The notes below the pieces were generated by a model that was not told where the DNA came from, made no database searches, and worked only from the letters and a program-made list of their open reading frames with translations. From Psychroflexus halocasei (lineage in GTDB: Bacteria > Bacteroidota > Bacteroidia > Flavobacteriales > Flavobacteriaceae), in assembly GCF_900107595.1 (NCBI RefSeq), contig NZ_FNQF01000001.1, positions 396,459 through 460,458 of the forward strand: 64,000 nt of DNA, in the 5' to 3' direction. The position numbers and the translations under genes are program-made. Of this stretch, positions 26,657 to 35,903 are shown one piece after another. Each line of letters opens with the position of its first letter. The stretch's first letter is position 1.

Positions 26657-27154
26657 TTAAGATGGATCAACTAAAAATAAAGGTTGATCAAATTCAACAG
26701 GAGAAGAATCATCAACTAACACCTTGACGATTTTACCTGAGACCTCACTTTCAATCTCGTTAAATAATTTCATAGCTTCAATTGTACAAAGCACATCACC
26801 TTCGTTAATTTGACTACCCACTTCTACAAAAGCTGGTTTATCTGGTGAAGGTTTTCTGTAGAAAGTTCCGATAATTGGAGACTTAACAGTAATATATTTA
26901 TCATCACCTGAAGGATTTTCAGATGTCGCATCGGCTTGAGGTGCTGCCTGAGCAGGTGCAGTCGCTTGAGGTTGAGCTGACATTTGCTGCTGTGGCATTG
27001 CTCCCATTGGGATTTGCTGAACGACTGTTCGCTCTCCACTATCTTCTGAACCTGTTTTGATCGTAATTTTAAAGTCATCCATTTCAAGCTTAACTTCGCT
27101 TGCTCCAGATTTCGCTACAAATTTAATAAGGTTCTGAATTTGTTTAATTTCCAT
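26657..27154 (-). CDS. accB: Biotin carboxyl carrier protein of acetyl-CoA carboxylase
   Basis: A 165-residue BCCP. The N-terminal part (about 1-50) leads into a Gln/Ala/Pro-rich flexible linker (about 50-80) and the lipoyl/biotinyl domain. The biotin attachment motif is EAMKLFNEIES and the thumb-type turn lies before it. It works with AccC and with the carboxyltransferase subunits, which are not in this window. It lies 18 bases after fabH. Confidence 0.96.
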   Translation of the reverse strand: MEIKQIQNLIKFVAKSGASEVKLEMDDFKITIKTGSEDSGERTVVQQIPMGAMPQQQMSAQPQATAPAQAAPQADATSENPSGDDKYITVKSPIIGTFYRKPSPDKPAFVEVGSQINEGDVLCTIEAMKLFNEIESEVSGKIVKVLVDDSSPVEFDQPLFLVDPS

Positions 27155-27172
27155 AGTTTAAGTTTTTGTGAG

Positions 27173-28171
27173 TTATTTAGTATTATAAGCCCATTTCAAG
27201 TAGATTGATCCCCATGAGAATCCTCCTCCAAATGCAGCAAAGATAATATTATCACCCTTTTTTAACTGTTTTTCGTAATCACTTAATAATAAAGGTAAGG
27301 TTGCGGAAGTTGTATTCCCGTAACGCTGTATGTTCATCAAGACCTTTTCTTGGTCTAAGTTCATTCTTTTTGATGTTGCATCAATGATGCGTTTATTGGC
27401 TTGATGCGCAACTAACCAACTGACATCATCAGCTTTTAAATTGTTGCGTAGCATTATTTTTTCGCTCACATCAGCCATATTAGAGACGGCAAACTTAAAA
27501 ACTGTTCGCCCATCCTGAAAGACGTAATGTTGCTTATTTTTAACTGTTTCTTCAGTTGCTGGCATTTGCGAACCACCAGCGTCAATCTTTAAAAATTCTC
27601 GCCCAATTCCATCGGTACGCAAAATCTCATCTTGCAAACCAAAGCCATCCTTATTTGGCTCAAATAAAACTGCACCAGCACCATCACCAAAGATAATACA
27701 AGTTGCGCGATCTGTATAATCTATAATTGATGACATTTTATCAGCACCAACTAGTAGAATTTTTCTATAACGACCAGATTCTATATATGAAGAAGCTGTT
27801 GACATGCCGAATAAAAAACTCGAACAGGCTGCTTGTAAATCGTAAGAAAAAGCATTAGTTGCACCAATTTTTGTCGCTGTATATGCCGCCGAACTCGCGA
27901 CAGGCATATCAGGTGTGGCGGTTGCAAATAAAACAAGATCGATTTCTTTAGGATCAAGGTTTGCTTTTTCAATCAAGTTTTCAGCAGCTTTAATTCCCAT
28001 ATATGATGAGCCTTTCCCTTCATCTTTAAGAATTCGTCTCTCCTTAATTCCTGTTCGGGTGGTTATCCATTCATCGTTTGTTTCCACCATATCTTCTAAC
28101 ATTTTATTTGTTAAAACATGGTCTGGCAAATAAGAGCCGACAGCTGTTATCGCTGCTTTAGTTTGATTCAT
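27173..28171 (-). CDS. fabH: Beta-ketoacyl-ACP synthase III
   Basis: A 332-residue FabH, which starts fatty-acid synthesis by condensing acetyl-CoA or a branched acyl-CoA with malonyl-ACP. The Cys-His-Asn triad is visible: C116 in QAACSSFLFG, His in VAHQANKRI and Asn in RYGNTTSAT. It is the first gene of a fabH-accB-accC operon. The upstream 269-base gap to the ALDH gene contains no rpmF (L32), although rpmF often precedes fabH in relatives. Confidence 0.96.
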   Translation of the reverse strand: MNQTKAAITAVGSYLPDHVLTNKMLEDMVETNDEWITTRTGIKERRILKDEGKGSSYMGIKAAENLIEKANLDPKEIDLVLFATATPDMPVASSAAYTATKIGATNAFSYDLQAACSSFLFGMSTASSYIESGRYRKILLVGADKMSSIIDYTDRATCIIFGDGAGAVLFEPNKDGFGLQDEILRTDGIGREFLKIDAGGSQMPATEETVKNKQHYVFQDGRTVFKFAVSNMADVSEKIMLRNNLKADDVSWLVAHQANKRIIDATSKRMNLDQEKVLMNIQRYGNTTSATLPLLLSDYEKQLKKGDNIIFAAFGGGFSWGSIYLKWAYNTK

Positions 28172-28391
28172 ACTTTGAATATTTAGCGTCTAATGACAGC
28201 TTTAAAATTGATTTTTGAGAAATAAAAAACAATGCAAATTAAAATGATTTTTACTCTTAAACAAAAAACTATACTGCTAAAATATTATTTTGTTTCAAAA
28301 ATAAAACACAAACACCTGAATTAAAGCAATTTACATATAAATATTGATTTTTATTATCAGATTCGTTTTTAAGAATGCTAAAATTTGTAAA

Positions 28392-28424
28392 AACAAAAAA
28401 GCCCTGAAACTTTCAGGGCTTTTA
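28392..28424 (-). terminator. Intrinsic terminator after the ALDH7-type dehydrogenase gene
   Basis: AAAAGCCCTGA pairs with TCAGGGCTTTT around a 5-base loop (28397-28423). On the minus strand it is followed by TTTTTTGTTTTT. It lies in the 269-base gap upstream of fabH. The rest of that gap is AT-rich and holds no gene I can support. Confidence 0.87.
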
Positions 28425-28440
28425 TAATAAAAACTGAGCT

Positions 28441-29994
28441 TTATAAATCGAACTTGATTCCTTGCGCTAAAGGCAACTCAGTTGTATAATTAATTGTATT
28501 TGTTTGTCTTCTCATGTAAACTTTCCAAGCATCAGAACCTGATTCACGGCCGCCGCCAGTTTCTTTTTCACCACCAAAAGCACCGCCAATTTCAGCACCT
28601 GATGTTCCAATATTAACATTAGCAATACCACAATCTGATCCTTCAACAGATAAGAAACGTTCTGCTTCTCTTAAATTATTTGTCATAATTGCAGAAGAAA
28701 GTCCTTGAACAACACCATTTTGTAGATCTAAAGCGTTGCTGACATCGCCTGAATATTTCATAATATAAAGAACAGGACCAAAAGTTTCATGCTGCACAAT
28801 TTCATAATCATTTTCAGCTTCAGCAATTGCTGGTTTAACGTAACAACCACTTTCATAACCTTGACCTTCTAAAACGCCGCCTTCAACTAAAACTTTACCA
28901 CCTTCTTCTTCAACTTTTTTCAAAGCATTGAGGTAATTGTTAACCGCATCTTTGTCAATTAATGGACCAACGTGATTATTTTCATCAAGTGGGTTGCCTA
29001 TTTTAATTTGCTTGTAAGCATCTACGATTGCGTTTTTAACTTTATCATAAATTGAATCGTGTATAATCAATCGACGTGTCGATGTACATCTTTGTCCGCA
29101 AGTTCCAACTGCGCCAAAAACAGCACCAATCACTGTATTTTTGATATCAGCATCTGGTGTGACGATAATCGCATTATTTCCTCCTAATTCTAAAAGTGAT
29201 TTACCTAATCTTTTAGCGACAGCTTGTGCAACAATTTTCCCCATTCTGATAGATCCTGTTGCAGATACGAGAGGAATACGTTTGTCATTCGTCATGTATT
29301 CACCGACTTTATAATCACCAGTAATTAAAGATGAAATTCCTGCTGGCACATCATTTTTCTCAAAAACACGTGCAGCAATTTTTTGACAAGCCACTGAAGT
29401 CATCGGTGTTTTTTCAGAACCTTTCCAGATACAAGCATCACCACAAACCCAAGCTAGAGCTGTGTTCCACGACCAAACTGCAACTGGGAAGTTAAACGCA
29501 GAAATAACACCAACAACACCTAAAGGATGCCACTGCTCGTACATGCGGTGACCTGGGCGCTCAGAGTGCATTGTTAAACCGTGTAATTGTCTAGAAAGTC
29601 CAACTGCAAAATCACAGATATCAATCATTTCTTGAACTTCACCTAAACCTTCTTGGTAAGATTTACCCATTTCATAAGAAACAAGTTTTCCTAAAGGTTC
29701 TTTTAGGCGCCTTAATTCATCATTAAACTGACGAACAACTTCACCACGTGCTGGTGCTGGCCAAGTTCTCCACTCTAAAAATCCTTTGTGAGCAGTTGTA
29801 ATAACTTTCTCATAATCTTCTTGAGTTGTCGCTTGTACTTTTCCGATTGAAGCGCCATCAACAGGAGAAAAAGATTCAATCATTTCACCATTTGCAAAAG
29901 ATTCTGTTCCTGTAGAAGTTCCTTTATTTTCTTGCTCTAGACCTAAATCTTTAAGCGCTTTATCAATGCCGAAATTCTTAGCAATATCACTCAT
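28441..29994 (-). CDS. Aldehyde dehydrogenase, ALDH7 (alpha-aminoadipic semialdehyde dehydrogenase) type
   Basis: A 517-residue NAD-dependent aldehyde dehydrogenase. Family features are the Asn in SAFNFPVAVWSWN, the general base Glu in LELGGNNAI and the catalytic cysteine in GTCGQRCTSTRR. The overall sequence resembles ALDH7A, which oxidises alpha-aminoadipic semialdehyde in lysine breakdown; piperideine-6-carboxylate would be the cyclic form of the substrate. It is monocistronic, with its own terminator. Other lysine-pathway genes are not in the window, so the substrate stays an inference. Confidence 0.88.
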   Translation of the reverse strand: MSDIAKNFGIDKALKDLGLEQENKGTSTGTESFANGEMIESFSPVDGASIGKVQATTQEDYEKVITTAHKGFLEWRTWPAPARGEVVRQFNDELRRLKEPLGKLVSYEMGKSYQEGLGEVQEMIDICDFAVGLSRQLHGLTMHSERPGHRMYEQWHPLGVVGVISAFNFPVAVWSWNTALAWVCGDACIWKGSEKTPMTSVACQKIAARVFEKNDVPAGISSLITGDYKVGEYMTNDKRIPLVSATGSIRMGKIVAQAVAKRLGKSLLELGGNNAIIVTPDADIKNTVIGAVFGAVGTCGQRCTSTRRLIIHDSIYDKVKNAIVDAYKQIKIGNPLDENNHVGPLIDKDAVNNYLNALKKVEEEGGKVLVEGGVLEGQGYESGCYVKPAIAEAENDYEIVQHETFGPVLYIMKYSGDVSNALDLQNGVVQGLSSAIMTNNLREAERFLSVEGSDCGIANVNIGTSGAEIGGAFGGEKETGGGRESGSDAWKVYMRRQTNTINYTTELPLAQGIKFDL

Positions 29995-30144
29995 ATTATT
30001 CTTTATTTTATTTGATTATTAAACAATTTCTTGCGAATGTAACATTTTTTTCACGGATTTAATAAGGCTATTCCTTAAATCGATGTTATTTGAAATACAA
30101 CTTATTAACGTCATAAAAGTGAATTTAAAAAGTAGAGTGATAAT

Positions 30145-31248
30145 TCAAATCTCAATAACACGTGTGACACGTTGTGAGATTCGTGTGATGATTTCGTAAG
30201 GAATAGTTTGCTGAAATTTATCAAAGCTGACTGCTGAATGTTCTTTTCCAAAGATAGTAACATCATCACCTTCTTGACAATCAATCCCTGTCACATCAAC
30301 CATGAGCGTATCCATACAGACATTCCCAACAATTGGCGCTTTGTGTCCATTCACCAATATCTCAGCTTTTCCATTACCAAATTGACGTGCAATACCATCT
30401 GTATAACCAAGAGGTAAAGTAGCGATTTTTGCTTCTTTCTCCGTTTTGAACATTCGCTCATATCCCACGCTTTCTCCTTTTTGGATTGTACGAAGTTGAG
30501 CGATCACAGTCTTTAGGTTTGAAACAGGAATGAGTTGAGCGTTTTCAGCTTCATTATTACCATAACCGTAGAGTGCAATACCTGCACGCACCATATCAAA
30601 TTCCGCCTCTGGATAATTAAAAATACCACTAGAATTACATAGATGTGATACGAAAGTTTCTCCGAATTTATGAATGAAAAATTGACGTGCTATTTGAAAT
30701 TTCTCAATTTGCTGCTTTGTAAAATCAACTTGAGAAGCAGTACCGGAAGCTGCCAAATGAGAAAACAAACCAGATAATTTAACTCGTTTATTCGTTTGTA
30801 TTTCTTCATAAATTTCATCGAGCTCATCGAGATCAAAACCCAATCGATTTAAGCCTGTGTTGATTTTTAAATGAATTGGAAAATCAATTGTTTCCAATTC
30901 ATTTAGATGCTTGTTAAGTCCAATTAAGAAATTGAAACTATAAACACTTGGTGTTAAGCGGTAATCAATCAAATTAGACAATTCTTCGATTTGAGGATAA
31001 AAAACCAATATTGGCGTTTGTATGCCAGAGTTACGCAACCTCACGCCTTCTTCAGTGTAAGCGACAGCAAGATAATCAACACCATAATCGACTAATTTAT
31101 GAGCGATAATTTCAGAATCCGTGCCATAAGCAAAAGCTTTGACAACTCCCATTATTTTCGTTTCAGGCTTCAATTGACTTTTAACTGTTTTATAGTTTTC
31201 AGCCAAAGCCTTTAAGTCAATAATTAATCGGGTTTCTTTTGTTGTCAT
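30145..31248 (-). CDS. alr: Alanine racemase
   Basis: A 367-residue PLP enzyme that makes D-alanine for peptidoglycan. The PLP lysine is K37 in MGVVKAFAYG (the usual motif is KANAYG), and the catalytic tyrosine is in SVGYERMF. Further support: HLKINTGLNRLG, VRAGIALYGYG and NVCMDTLMVDVTG. It begins three bases after the tdk stop, so the two are co-transcribed. Confidence 0.95.
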   Translation of the reverse strand: MTTKETRLIIDLKALAENYKTVKSQLKPETKIMGVVKAFAYGTDSEIIAHKLVDYGVDYLAVAYTEEGVRLRNSGIQTPILVFYPQIEELSNLIDYRLTPSVYSFNFLIGLNKHLNELETIDFPIHLKINTGLNRLGFDLDELDEIYEEIQTNKRVKLSGLFSHLAASGTASQVDFTKQQIEKFQIARQFFIHKFGETFVSHLCNSSGIFNYPEAEFDMVRAGIALYGYGNNEAENAQLIPVSNLKTVIAQLRTIQKGESVGYERMFKTEKEAKIATLPLGYTDGIARQFGNGKAEILVNGHKAPIVGNVCMDTLMVDVTGIDCQEGDDVTIFGKEHSAVSFDKFQQTIPYEIITRISQRVTRVIEI

Positions 31249-31251
31249 TTA

Positions 31252-31872
31252 TTATTCAGACTCGTTAATCTTATTTTCTTTATTCTTAAGCTTCTCTTCT
31301 CGCATCGCTCTATAAAAAGCCGCACGACTTAAAGGTTCATAAGCTTCAGTTTCGCCCAATAAAACCAAATCGTCTTGTGTAGATTTTCTAAAACTATATT
31401 GTGCTAAATTTCCTGTGCGTGTGCAAACTGCGTGAACTTTTGTCACGTATTCAGCGGTTGCCATTAAGTGCGGCATCGGCCCAAAAGGATTGCCTTTAAA
31501 ATCCATATCCAAGCCAGCAACGACAACACGAACGCCACGATTGGCAAGATCATTACAAACACTCACAATTTCGTCGTCAAAAAATTGCGCTTCATCAATC
31601 CCGACCACTTCACAATCATCTGCAAGAATACGTATGTTAGCTGCTGCTGGAACTGGTGTTGACCTAATGGCATTAGAATCATGAGACACAACATCAGCAT
31701 CATCATAGCGTCGATCAACTTCTGGTTTAAAGATTTCGACTTTTTGTTTGGCAAACTGGGCACGTTTCAATCTACGGATTAGTTCTTCAGTTTTTCCTGA
31801 AAACATACTTCCACAAATCACTTCTATCCAACCAAATTGCTCATCAGGATTTACTGTATTTTCGAGAAACAT
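31252..31872 (-). CDS. tdk: Thymidine kinase, type II
   Basis: A 206-residue thymidine kinase for nucleoside salvage. It has the P-loop GSMFSGKTEEL (from about residue 21), the Walker B-like VVGIDEAQFF and AGLDMDFKGNPFG. In the lasso region the usual four zinc cysteines are mostly lost: HAVCTRTGN has one, and LSRAAFY stands where CRxC is expected. The frame extends to a GTG at 31911, but the ATG at 31872 puts the P-loop at the normal position. It precedes alr by three bases. Confidence 0.95.
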   Translation of the reverse strand: MFLENTVNPDEQFGWIEVICGSMFSGKTEELIRRLKRAQFAKQKVEIFKPEVDRRYDDADVVSHDSNAIRSTPVPAAANIRILADDCEVVGIDEAQFFDDEIVSVCNDLANRGVRVVVAGLDMDFKGNPFGPMPHLMATAEYVTKVHAVCTRTGNLAQYSFRKSTQDDLVLLGETEAYEPLSRAAFYRAMREEKLKNKENKINESE

Positions 31873-31971
31873 TTTGTAATTTAGGCGTTTAAAATTAAAG
31901 TTGAGATTCACTTTCCAACTGCTAAAATTAGTAAAAAATTAAGCGTAATTACAAAGCGAAAGGTAAAAGTT

Positions 31972-33141
31972 ATGAAAAGAGTTTTAGAAGATGAATTGAT
32001 TAGTTTGGCTCACAGGATTTTAAAATTAAAAAGCAGAGCAGACATACACCAATTAAAAAAAGAAGCAGGAATGCTTTATGAAAAATTAGCCGTTTTATCT
32101 TTTGCAGAAAAACATTTTGGCGGAATCAAGCCCACGATAGGAAAGACAGAATTTTCTGATGCTTTTTATTCTCAATATTCGCATATTGATGAAGATGGAG
32201 ATCATAGAAGTCCTGATGGCACAGAATATAACCCTGAGCCAATTTCTGAACCCAATACAGAAAAAATAAAAGATATTGTTTCTCACATGCCACCGGAAGC
32301 TGAACAAGTTGATTATTTAATGAATCAATTTAAAAAGTTATCTGCAACTGATTTTAGTGAACTTGAAGAAAAACAAGAGCTTCATCAAGACACGGAAGTT
32401 GATCAGCAAAAAGAAGAGGAGGATTCTCAAGAAGATTTAGAAGACAAAACTCAAGAGTCAGTTGAGAAAAAAGCTGACGAAGAGGAAACAATACAAGAAA
32501 AACCAACTCAAGAAGAAGAAAAACAAGACTTTCAAACTCAAGAAGAACTTCAAACTAATCAGGGTGAAATAGATGATGAGCAACCTGTTGATAGCTCTCC
32601 AAAAGAAAAACAGGAATCAGAAACCGAACAAAATACTGAGGAGAAAGCTTCAGAAGCATCGTCATTTGAACAAGATTTTGGAGTTCACTTTGACGACTTG
32701 CCTTTTTTTGAACCTAAAAAGGAAGACGAACAAGAGTACAAATCTGAAACTTTGGAGGAAAAAAATAGTGAGCCTGAAGTTGAAAACAGCTCGCATCGAG
32801 AAAAAGAAACACAGGAAGAACCTCTACCAGATAATATTAAGAAGCAACAACCTAAACGCACAATTGATCTGTTTAATCAAGATAAAAAATCTTTAAATGA
32901 TCGCCTTCAAGTTGGTTTTCAAATAGGATTAAATGACAGATTGGCCTTTACAAAAGCGCTTTTTGATAATAATGTAGAAGATTACAACAGAGTCATGTCT
33001 CAAATTAGCACGTTAAATTCATTTGAAGAGGCTCAAAACTTTATCGACCACAATATCAAACCAGAGTATAACAATTGGGAAGATAAAGCTGACACTTACA
33101 AACGTTTTATGAATTTACTCAAACGAAAATTCGAAGCTTAA
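31972..33141 (+). CDS. Unknown acidic protein with conserved ends and a Glu/Gln-rich middle
   Basis: A 389-residue protein of no function I know. Residues 1-80 form a helical N-terminal segment (LAHRILKLKSRADIHQLKK). The middle, about 100-290, is low-complexity and dominated by Glu, Gln, Lys, Asp and Ser, and is probably disordered. Residues 293-389 are an ordered helical domain (KRTIDLFNQDKKSLNDRLQ, FQIGLNDRLAFTKALF). The ends look like two folded modules joined by an acidic tether. There is no signal peptide, so it should be cytoplasmic. Its stop overlaps the rsmI start by one base (TAATG), so the two are translated together. Confidence 0.75.
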   Translation: MKRVLEDELISLAHRILKLKSRADIHQLKKEAGMLYEKLAVLSFAEKHFGGIKPTIGKTEFSDAFYSQYSHIDEDGDHRSPDGTEYNPEPISEPNTEKIKDIVSHMPPEAEQVDYLMNQFKKLSATDFSELEEKQELHQDTEVDQQKEEEDSQEDLEDKTQESVEKKADEEETIQEKPTQEEEKQDFQTQEELQTNQGEIDDEQPVDSSPKEKQESETEQNTEEKASEASSFEQDFGVHFDDLPFFEPKKEDEQEYKSETLEEKNSEPEVENSSHREKETQEEPLPDNIKKQQPKRTIDLFNQDKKSLNDRLQVGFQIGLNDRLAFTKALFDNNVEDYNRVMSQISTLNSFEEAQNFIDHNIKPEYNNWEDKADTYKRFMNLLKRKFEA

Positions 33142-33809
33142 TGTCAAAACTTTTCCTTGTTCCTACGCCGATTGGCAACCTCAATGACATGACTTTTAGA
33201 GCCGTTCAAACGCTGAAAGATGTTGATATCATCTTGGCTGAAGACACACGTGTTAGTGGAAAACTACTCAAACATTTTGAGATAGATACGCCAATGAAAA
33301 GCTATCATCAACACAATGAACATCATAAAACGGACATTATTATTAAAGCCATTAAAAATGGACAAACTCACGCTTTAATCAGTGATGCGGGAACTCCAGC
33401 TATTTCTGATCCTGGATTTCTATTGGTACGCGAATGTATAGCTGCTGATGTTCAGATAGAGTCTTTACCTGGTGCAACGGCTTTTGTCCCTGCACTTGTC
33501 AATAGCGGTTTACCCAATGATAAATTTGTTTTTGAAGGTTTTCTGCCTGTCAAGAAAGGAAGACAAACAAAACTAGAAGAACTCGCAAAAGAAAGAAGAA
33601 CTTTTATACTTTATGAGTCTCCTTATAAACTGATAAAAACACTAAAAAACTTGGGAGAACATTTAGGAGAAGATAGACAAGTCTCCATTTCTCGTGAGCT
33701 CACAAAACTTTACGAAGAAACGCTGAGAGGAAGCATCAAAGAAATGCTATCACATTTTGAAACTCACAAACCCAAAGGTGAATTTGTACTCGTGATTTCT
33801 GGGCAATAA
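33141..33809 (+). CDS. rsmI: 16S rRNA 2'-O-ribose C1402 methyltransferase
   Basis: A 222-residue SAM-dependent methyltransferase of the tetrapyrrole-methylase fold. It starts with LFLVPTPIGNLNDMTFRAV, has LAEDTRVSGKLL, SDAGTPAISDPGF and LPGATAFVPALVNSG, and closes with VLVISG. It methylates C1402 in the decoding centre of 16S rRNA. The start ATG overlaps the preceding stop by one base. Confidence 0.96.
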   Translation: MSKLFLVPTPIGNLNDMTFRAVQTLKDVDIILAEDTRVSGKLLKHFEIDTPMKSYHQHNEHHKTDIIIKAIKNGQTHALISDAGTPAISDPGFLLVRECIAADVQIESLPGATAFVPALVNSGLPNDKFVFEGFLPVKKGRQTKLEELAKERRTFILYESPYKLIKTLKNLGEHLGEDRQVSISRELTKLYEETLRGSIKEMLSHFETHKPKGEFVLVISGQ

Positions 33810-33839
33810 AAAAGCCCCGTTGTTATTTCAACGAGGCTC
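33810..33839. terminator. Terminator between rsmI and pyk
   Basis: AGCCCCGTTG (33813-33822) pairs with CAACGAGGCT (33829-33838) with one internal mismatch. On the minus strand it is followed by a U-tract and ends pyk; the plus-strand tail is poor. Confidence 0.78.
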
Positions 33840-33862
33840 TTCTGTATAATTTGAGATTTTTT

Positions 33863-35293
33863 CTATTTGATTTTTGAAACACGCAATGTGTTTACCATTC
33901 CTTTATCTTCAATTGGCATAGACGCTAAGTTGATCACATAGTCTGATTTTTTTGCATAATTGTTATCTACAACATGCTGGTTGATATCTTTAATTGTTTG
34001 ATCAGTAGAGTCAAATTTATCGTAATAATAAGCTGTCACTCCCCAAAGTAAACTCAACTGCGTTAAGATTCTCTTATTAGAAGTAAAGGCTACAACATTA
34101 GCATTTGGTCGCCAAGCTGAAATCTGGAACGCAGTATATCCGGAGTTTGTTAACGTACAAATTGCGCTTGCCTCAATTTCATTTGCCATTAAAGCCGCGT
34201 GATAACACACAGACTTTGTCATATATCTTTTAGTTTTGATATAAGGTGGTTCATGAGGAACACGAATCATTGATGAATTTTCAACAGCTCTTACAATTTG
34301 AGCCATTTTCTCAATCACTTGTACAGGATATTTCCCAACAGAAGTTTCACCACTTAGCATTACAGCATCAGCACCATCCATAACAGAATTCCCAACATCA
34401 TTCACCTCAGCTCGAGTTGGTGTTAAGCTTGTAATCATGGTTTCCATCATCTGTGTTGCAATGATCACAGGAATTCTTGCCTGCTTAGCTTTCATCACAA
34501 GTTCTTTCTGAATTAAAGGAACTTCTTGCGCAGGAACCTCAACACCGAGATCACCTCTAGCAACCATTAAGCCATCACAGTAAGCGATAATCTTATCAAT
34601 ATTCTTAACACCTTCCGGTTTTTCTATTTTAGCAACAATAGGGATTTTGTGATCACTATGTTCTTTAATGAGTTTTTGTAAAGTTTTTAAATCGCTTGCA
34701 TATCTTACAAATGAAAGCGCCATCCAGTCAACCTCTAGTTCGCAAGCGAAAATAGCGTCCTTAATATCTTTCTCTGTTAAAGCAGGAAGAGATATTTTGG
34801 TGTTTGGTAAGTTTACACCTTTACGAGAGCGAAGCGGTCCGCCTTGAATAACCTTAGCTTTAACCTCATTGGTTTTATTCGTTGAAACGACTTCAAAGAT
34901 AAGTTTACCATCATCTAAAAGAATGCGCTCACCTTTCTGAACATCACGAGGAAAAGTTTCGTAATTCATGTAAACGCGTTCGTTTGTGCCTTCAAACTCT
35001 TCACCAGTTACAAAGTAAATTTCGTCACCTTCACTAACAACAACCTCATCTTTCATTTTCCCAACGCGAAGTTTCGGTCCTTGAAGGTCTCCTAGAATTC
35101 CAACATTAAAGCCATATTCTTCATTGAGCTCACGTATCATTTTAACGCGCTCTTTAACGTCATCGTAGCTTGCGTGAGAGAAATTAATTCTAAAGATATT
35201 AACACCTTTTTCCATCATTGCTTTCAGCGTTTCTTTACTGCTTGTTGAAGGTCCTAGTGTCGATACTATTTTAGTCTTTTTAGATGTTTTCAT
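33863..35293 (-). CDS. pyk: Pyruvate kinase
   Basis: A 476-residue glycolytic enzyme that makes pyruvate and ATP from phosphoenolpyruvate. Seen: KTKIVSTLGPSTSSKE at the start, FRINFSHASYDD, IVAKIEKPEGVKN with the catalytic lysine, MVARGDLGVEVP and DGADAVMLSGETSVGKYP. Its ATG overlaps the stop of the upstream IPExxxVDY-type gene by one base. Confidence 0.97.
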   Translation of the reverse strand: MKTSKKTKIVSTLGPSTSSKETLKAMMEKGVNIFRINFSHASYDDVKERVKMIRELNEEYGFNVGILGDLQGPKLRVGKMKDEVVVSEGDEIYFVTGEEFEGTNERVYMNYETFPRDVQKGERILLDDGKLIFEVVSTNKTNEVKAKVIQGGPLRSRKGVNLPNTKISLPALTEKDIKDAIFACELEVDWMALSFVRYASDLKTLQKLIKEHSDHKIPIVAKIEKPEGVKNIDKIIAYCDGLMVARGDLGVEVPAQEVPLIQKELVMKAKQARIPVIIATQMMETMITSLTPTRAEVNDVGNSVMDGADAVMLSGETSVGKYPVQVIEKMAQIVRAVENSSMIRVPHEPPYIKTKRYMTKSVCYHAALMANEIEASAICTLTNSGYTAFQISAWRPNANVVAFTSNKRILTQLSLLWGVTAYYYDKFDSTDQTIKDINQHVVDNNYAKKSDYVINLASMPIEDKGMVNTLRVSKIK

Positions 35294-35781
35294 TACTTAA
35301 AAATTAAATATTCTGGATTTACAATTAAACTCTGATCAATTAAAGAAGCACTTTGAATGCCATTAATTTGATGCAGAATTTTTAGAATTTTAGCACTGTC
35401 AAAGATATTCATTTCATCTTCAACTTTGATAAGATAATCGGTGTGTTTTAGGTTTTTAAGCAAGTAAAAGGTTTGAGTAGAGTGATGATCAAATAAAAAG
35501 TCATCATTCTTAGTAATTAAGGTTTCTATAAAGCATTTATTAGACACCAAAAACATTTGGCAATCCCAATGAGAATCATAAAAATCGAAACAAATAAAGC
35601 TAGCTCTTTCTTGCTCATTATATTTTAGCTGTAAGTCCTTGTCAGATCTCTTAAAACTCACTTTAAAATACTTATTGATAAGATAGGCAACTTGGTGTGC
35701 TTCTAAACTTGTTTGGATAGAGATCAATTTAAAATCTTCATTACAAGAATCATCCAAATAAAGTATTTTTTTAGTTGACAA
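35293..35781 (-). CDS. IPExxxVDY-family protein (degenerate motif), upstream of pyk
   Basis: A 162-residue protein. Position directly before pyk and the N-terminal SLEAHQVAYLINKYF pattern fit the IPExxxVDY family of Bacteroidota, whose function is unknown. The name-giving motif is not intact: the matching place reads LLKNLKHTDYLIKV, keeping the DY end but not IPE. The start codon is TTG at 35781, as no ATG occurs until well inside the protein. A TAAGTTTG element lies 28 bases upstream. It is translationally coupled to pyk (TAATG overlap). Confidence 0.7.
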   Translation of the reverse strand: MSTKKILYLDDSCNEDFKLISIQTSLEAHQVAYLINKYFKVSFKRSDKDLQLKYNEQERASFICFDFYDSHWDCQMFLVSNKCFIETLITKNDDFLFDHHSTQTFYLLKNLKHTDYLIKVEDEMNIFDSAKILKILHQINGIQSASLIDQSLIVNPEYLIFK

Positions 35782-35809
35782 AACACATGAATTTAAAAGT
35801 CAAAAAAAA

Positions 35810-35817
35810 CAAACTTA
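35810..35817 (-). promoter_or_regulatory. Promoter -7 element for the IPExxxVDY-pyk unit
   Basis: TAAGTTTG on the minus strand is a full match to TAnnTTTG, 28 bases before the TTG start. There is no matching TTTG at the right distance. It fits transcription of the pair away from rnc. Confidence 0.4.
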
Positions 35818-35903
35818 ACCCTAAAACAACGAAAGTTTGAATTTAAGAAAAATCTTGATTTAAACACAGTTTATATGGTTAAACTATACCTAAAAGAAAT
35901 GCC

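Noticed and set aside
28172-28440. Possible rpmF or small RNA in the gap before fabH
   Set aside because: No frame with the L32 start or zinc motif was found, and apart from the ALDH terminator there is no stable hairpin.
32573-32896. Lysine-rich frame overlapping the acidic protein gene
   Set aside because: It is a shifted reading of the repeated GAA/CAA codons of the acidic protein, so its composition is an artefact.
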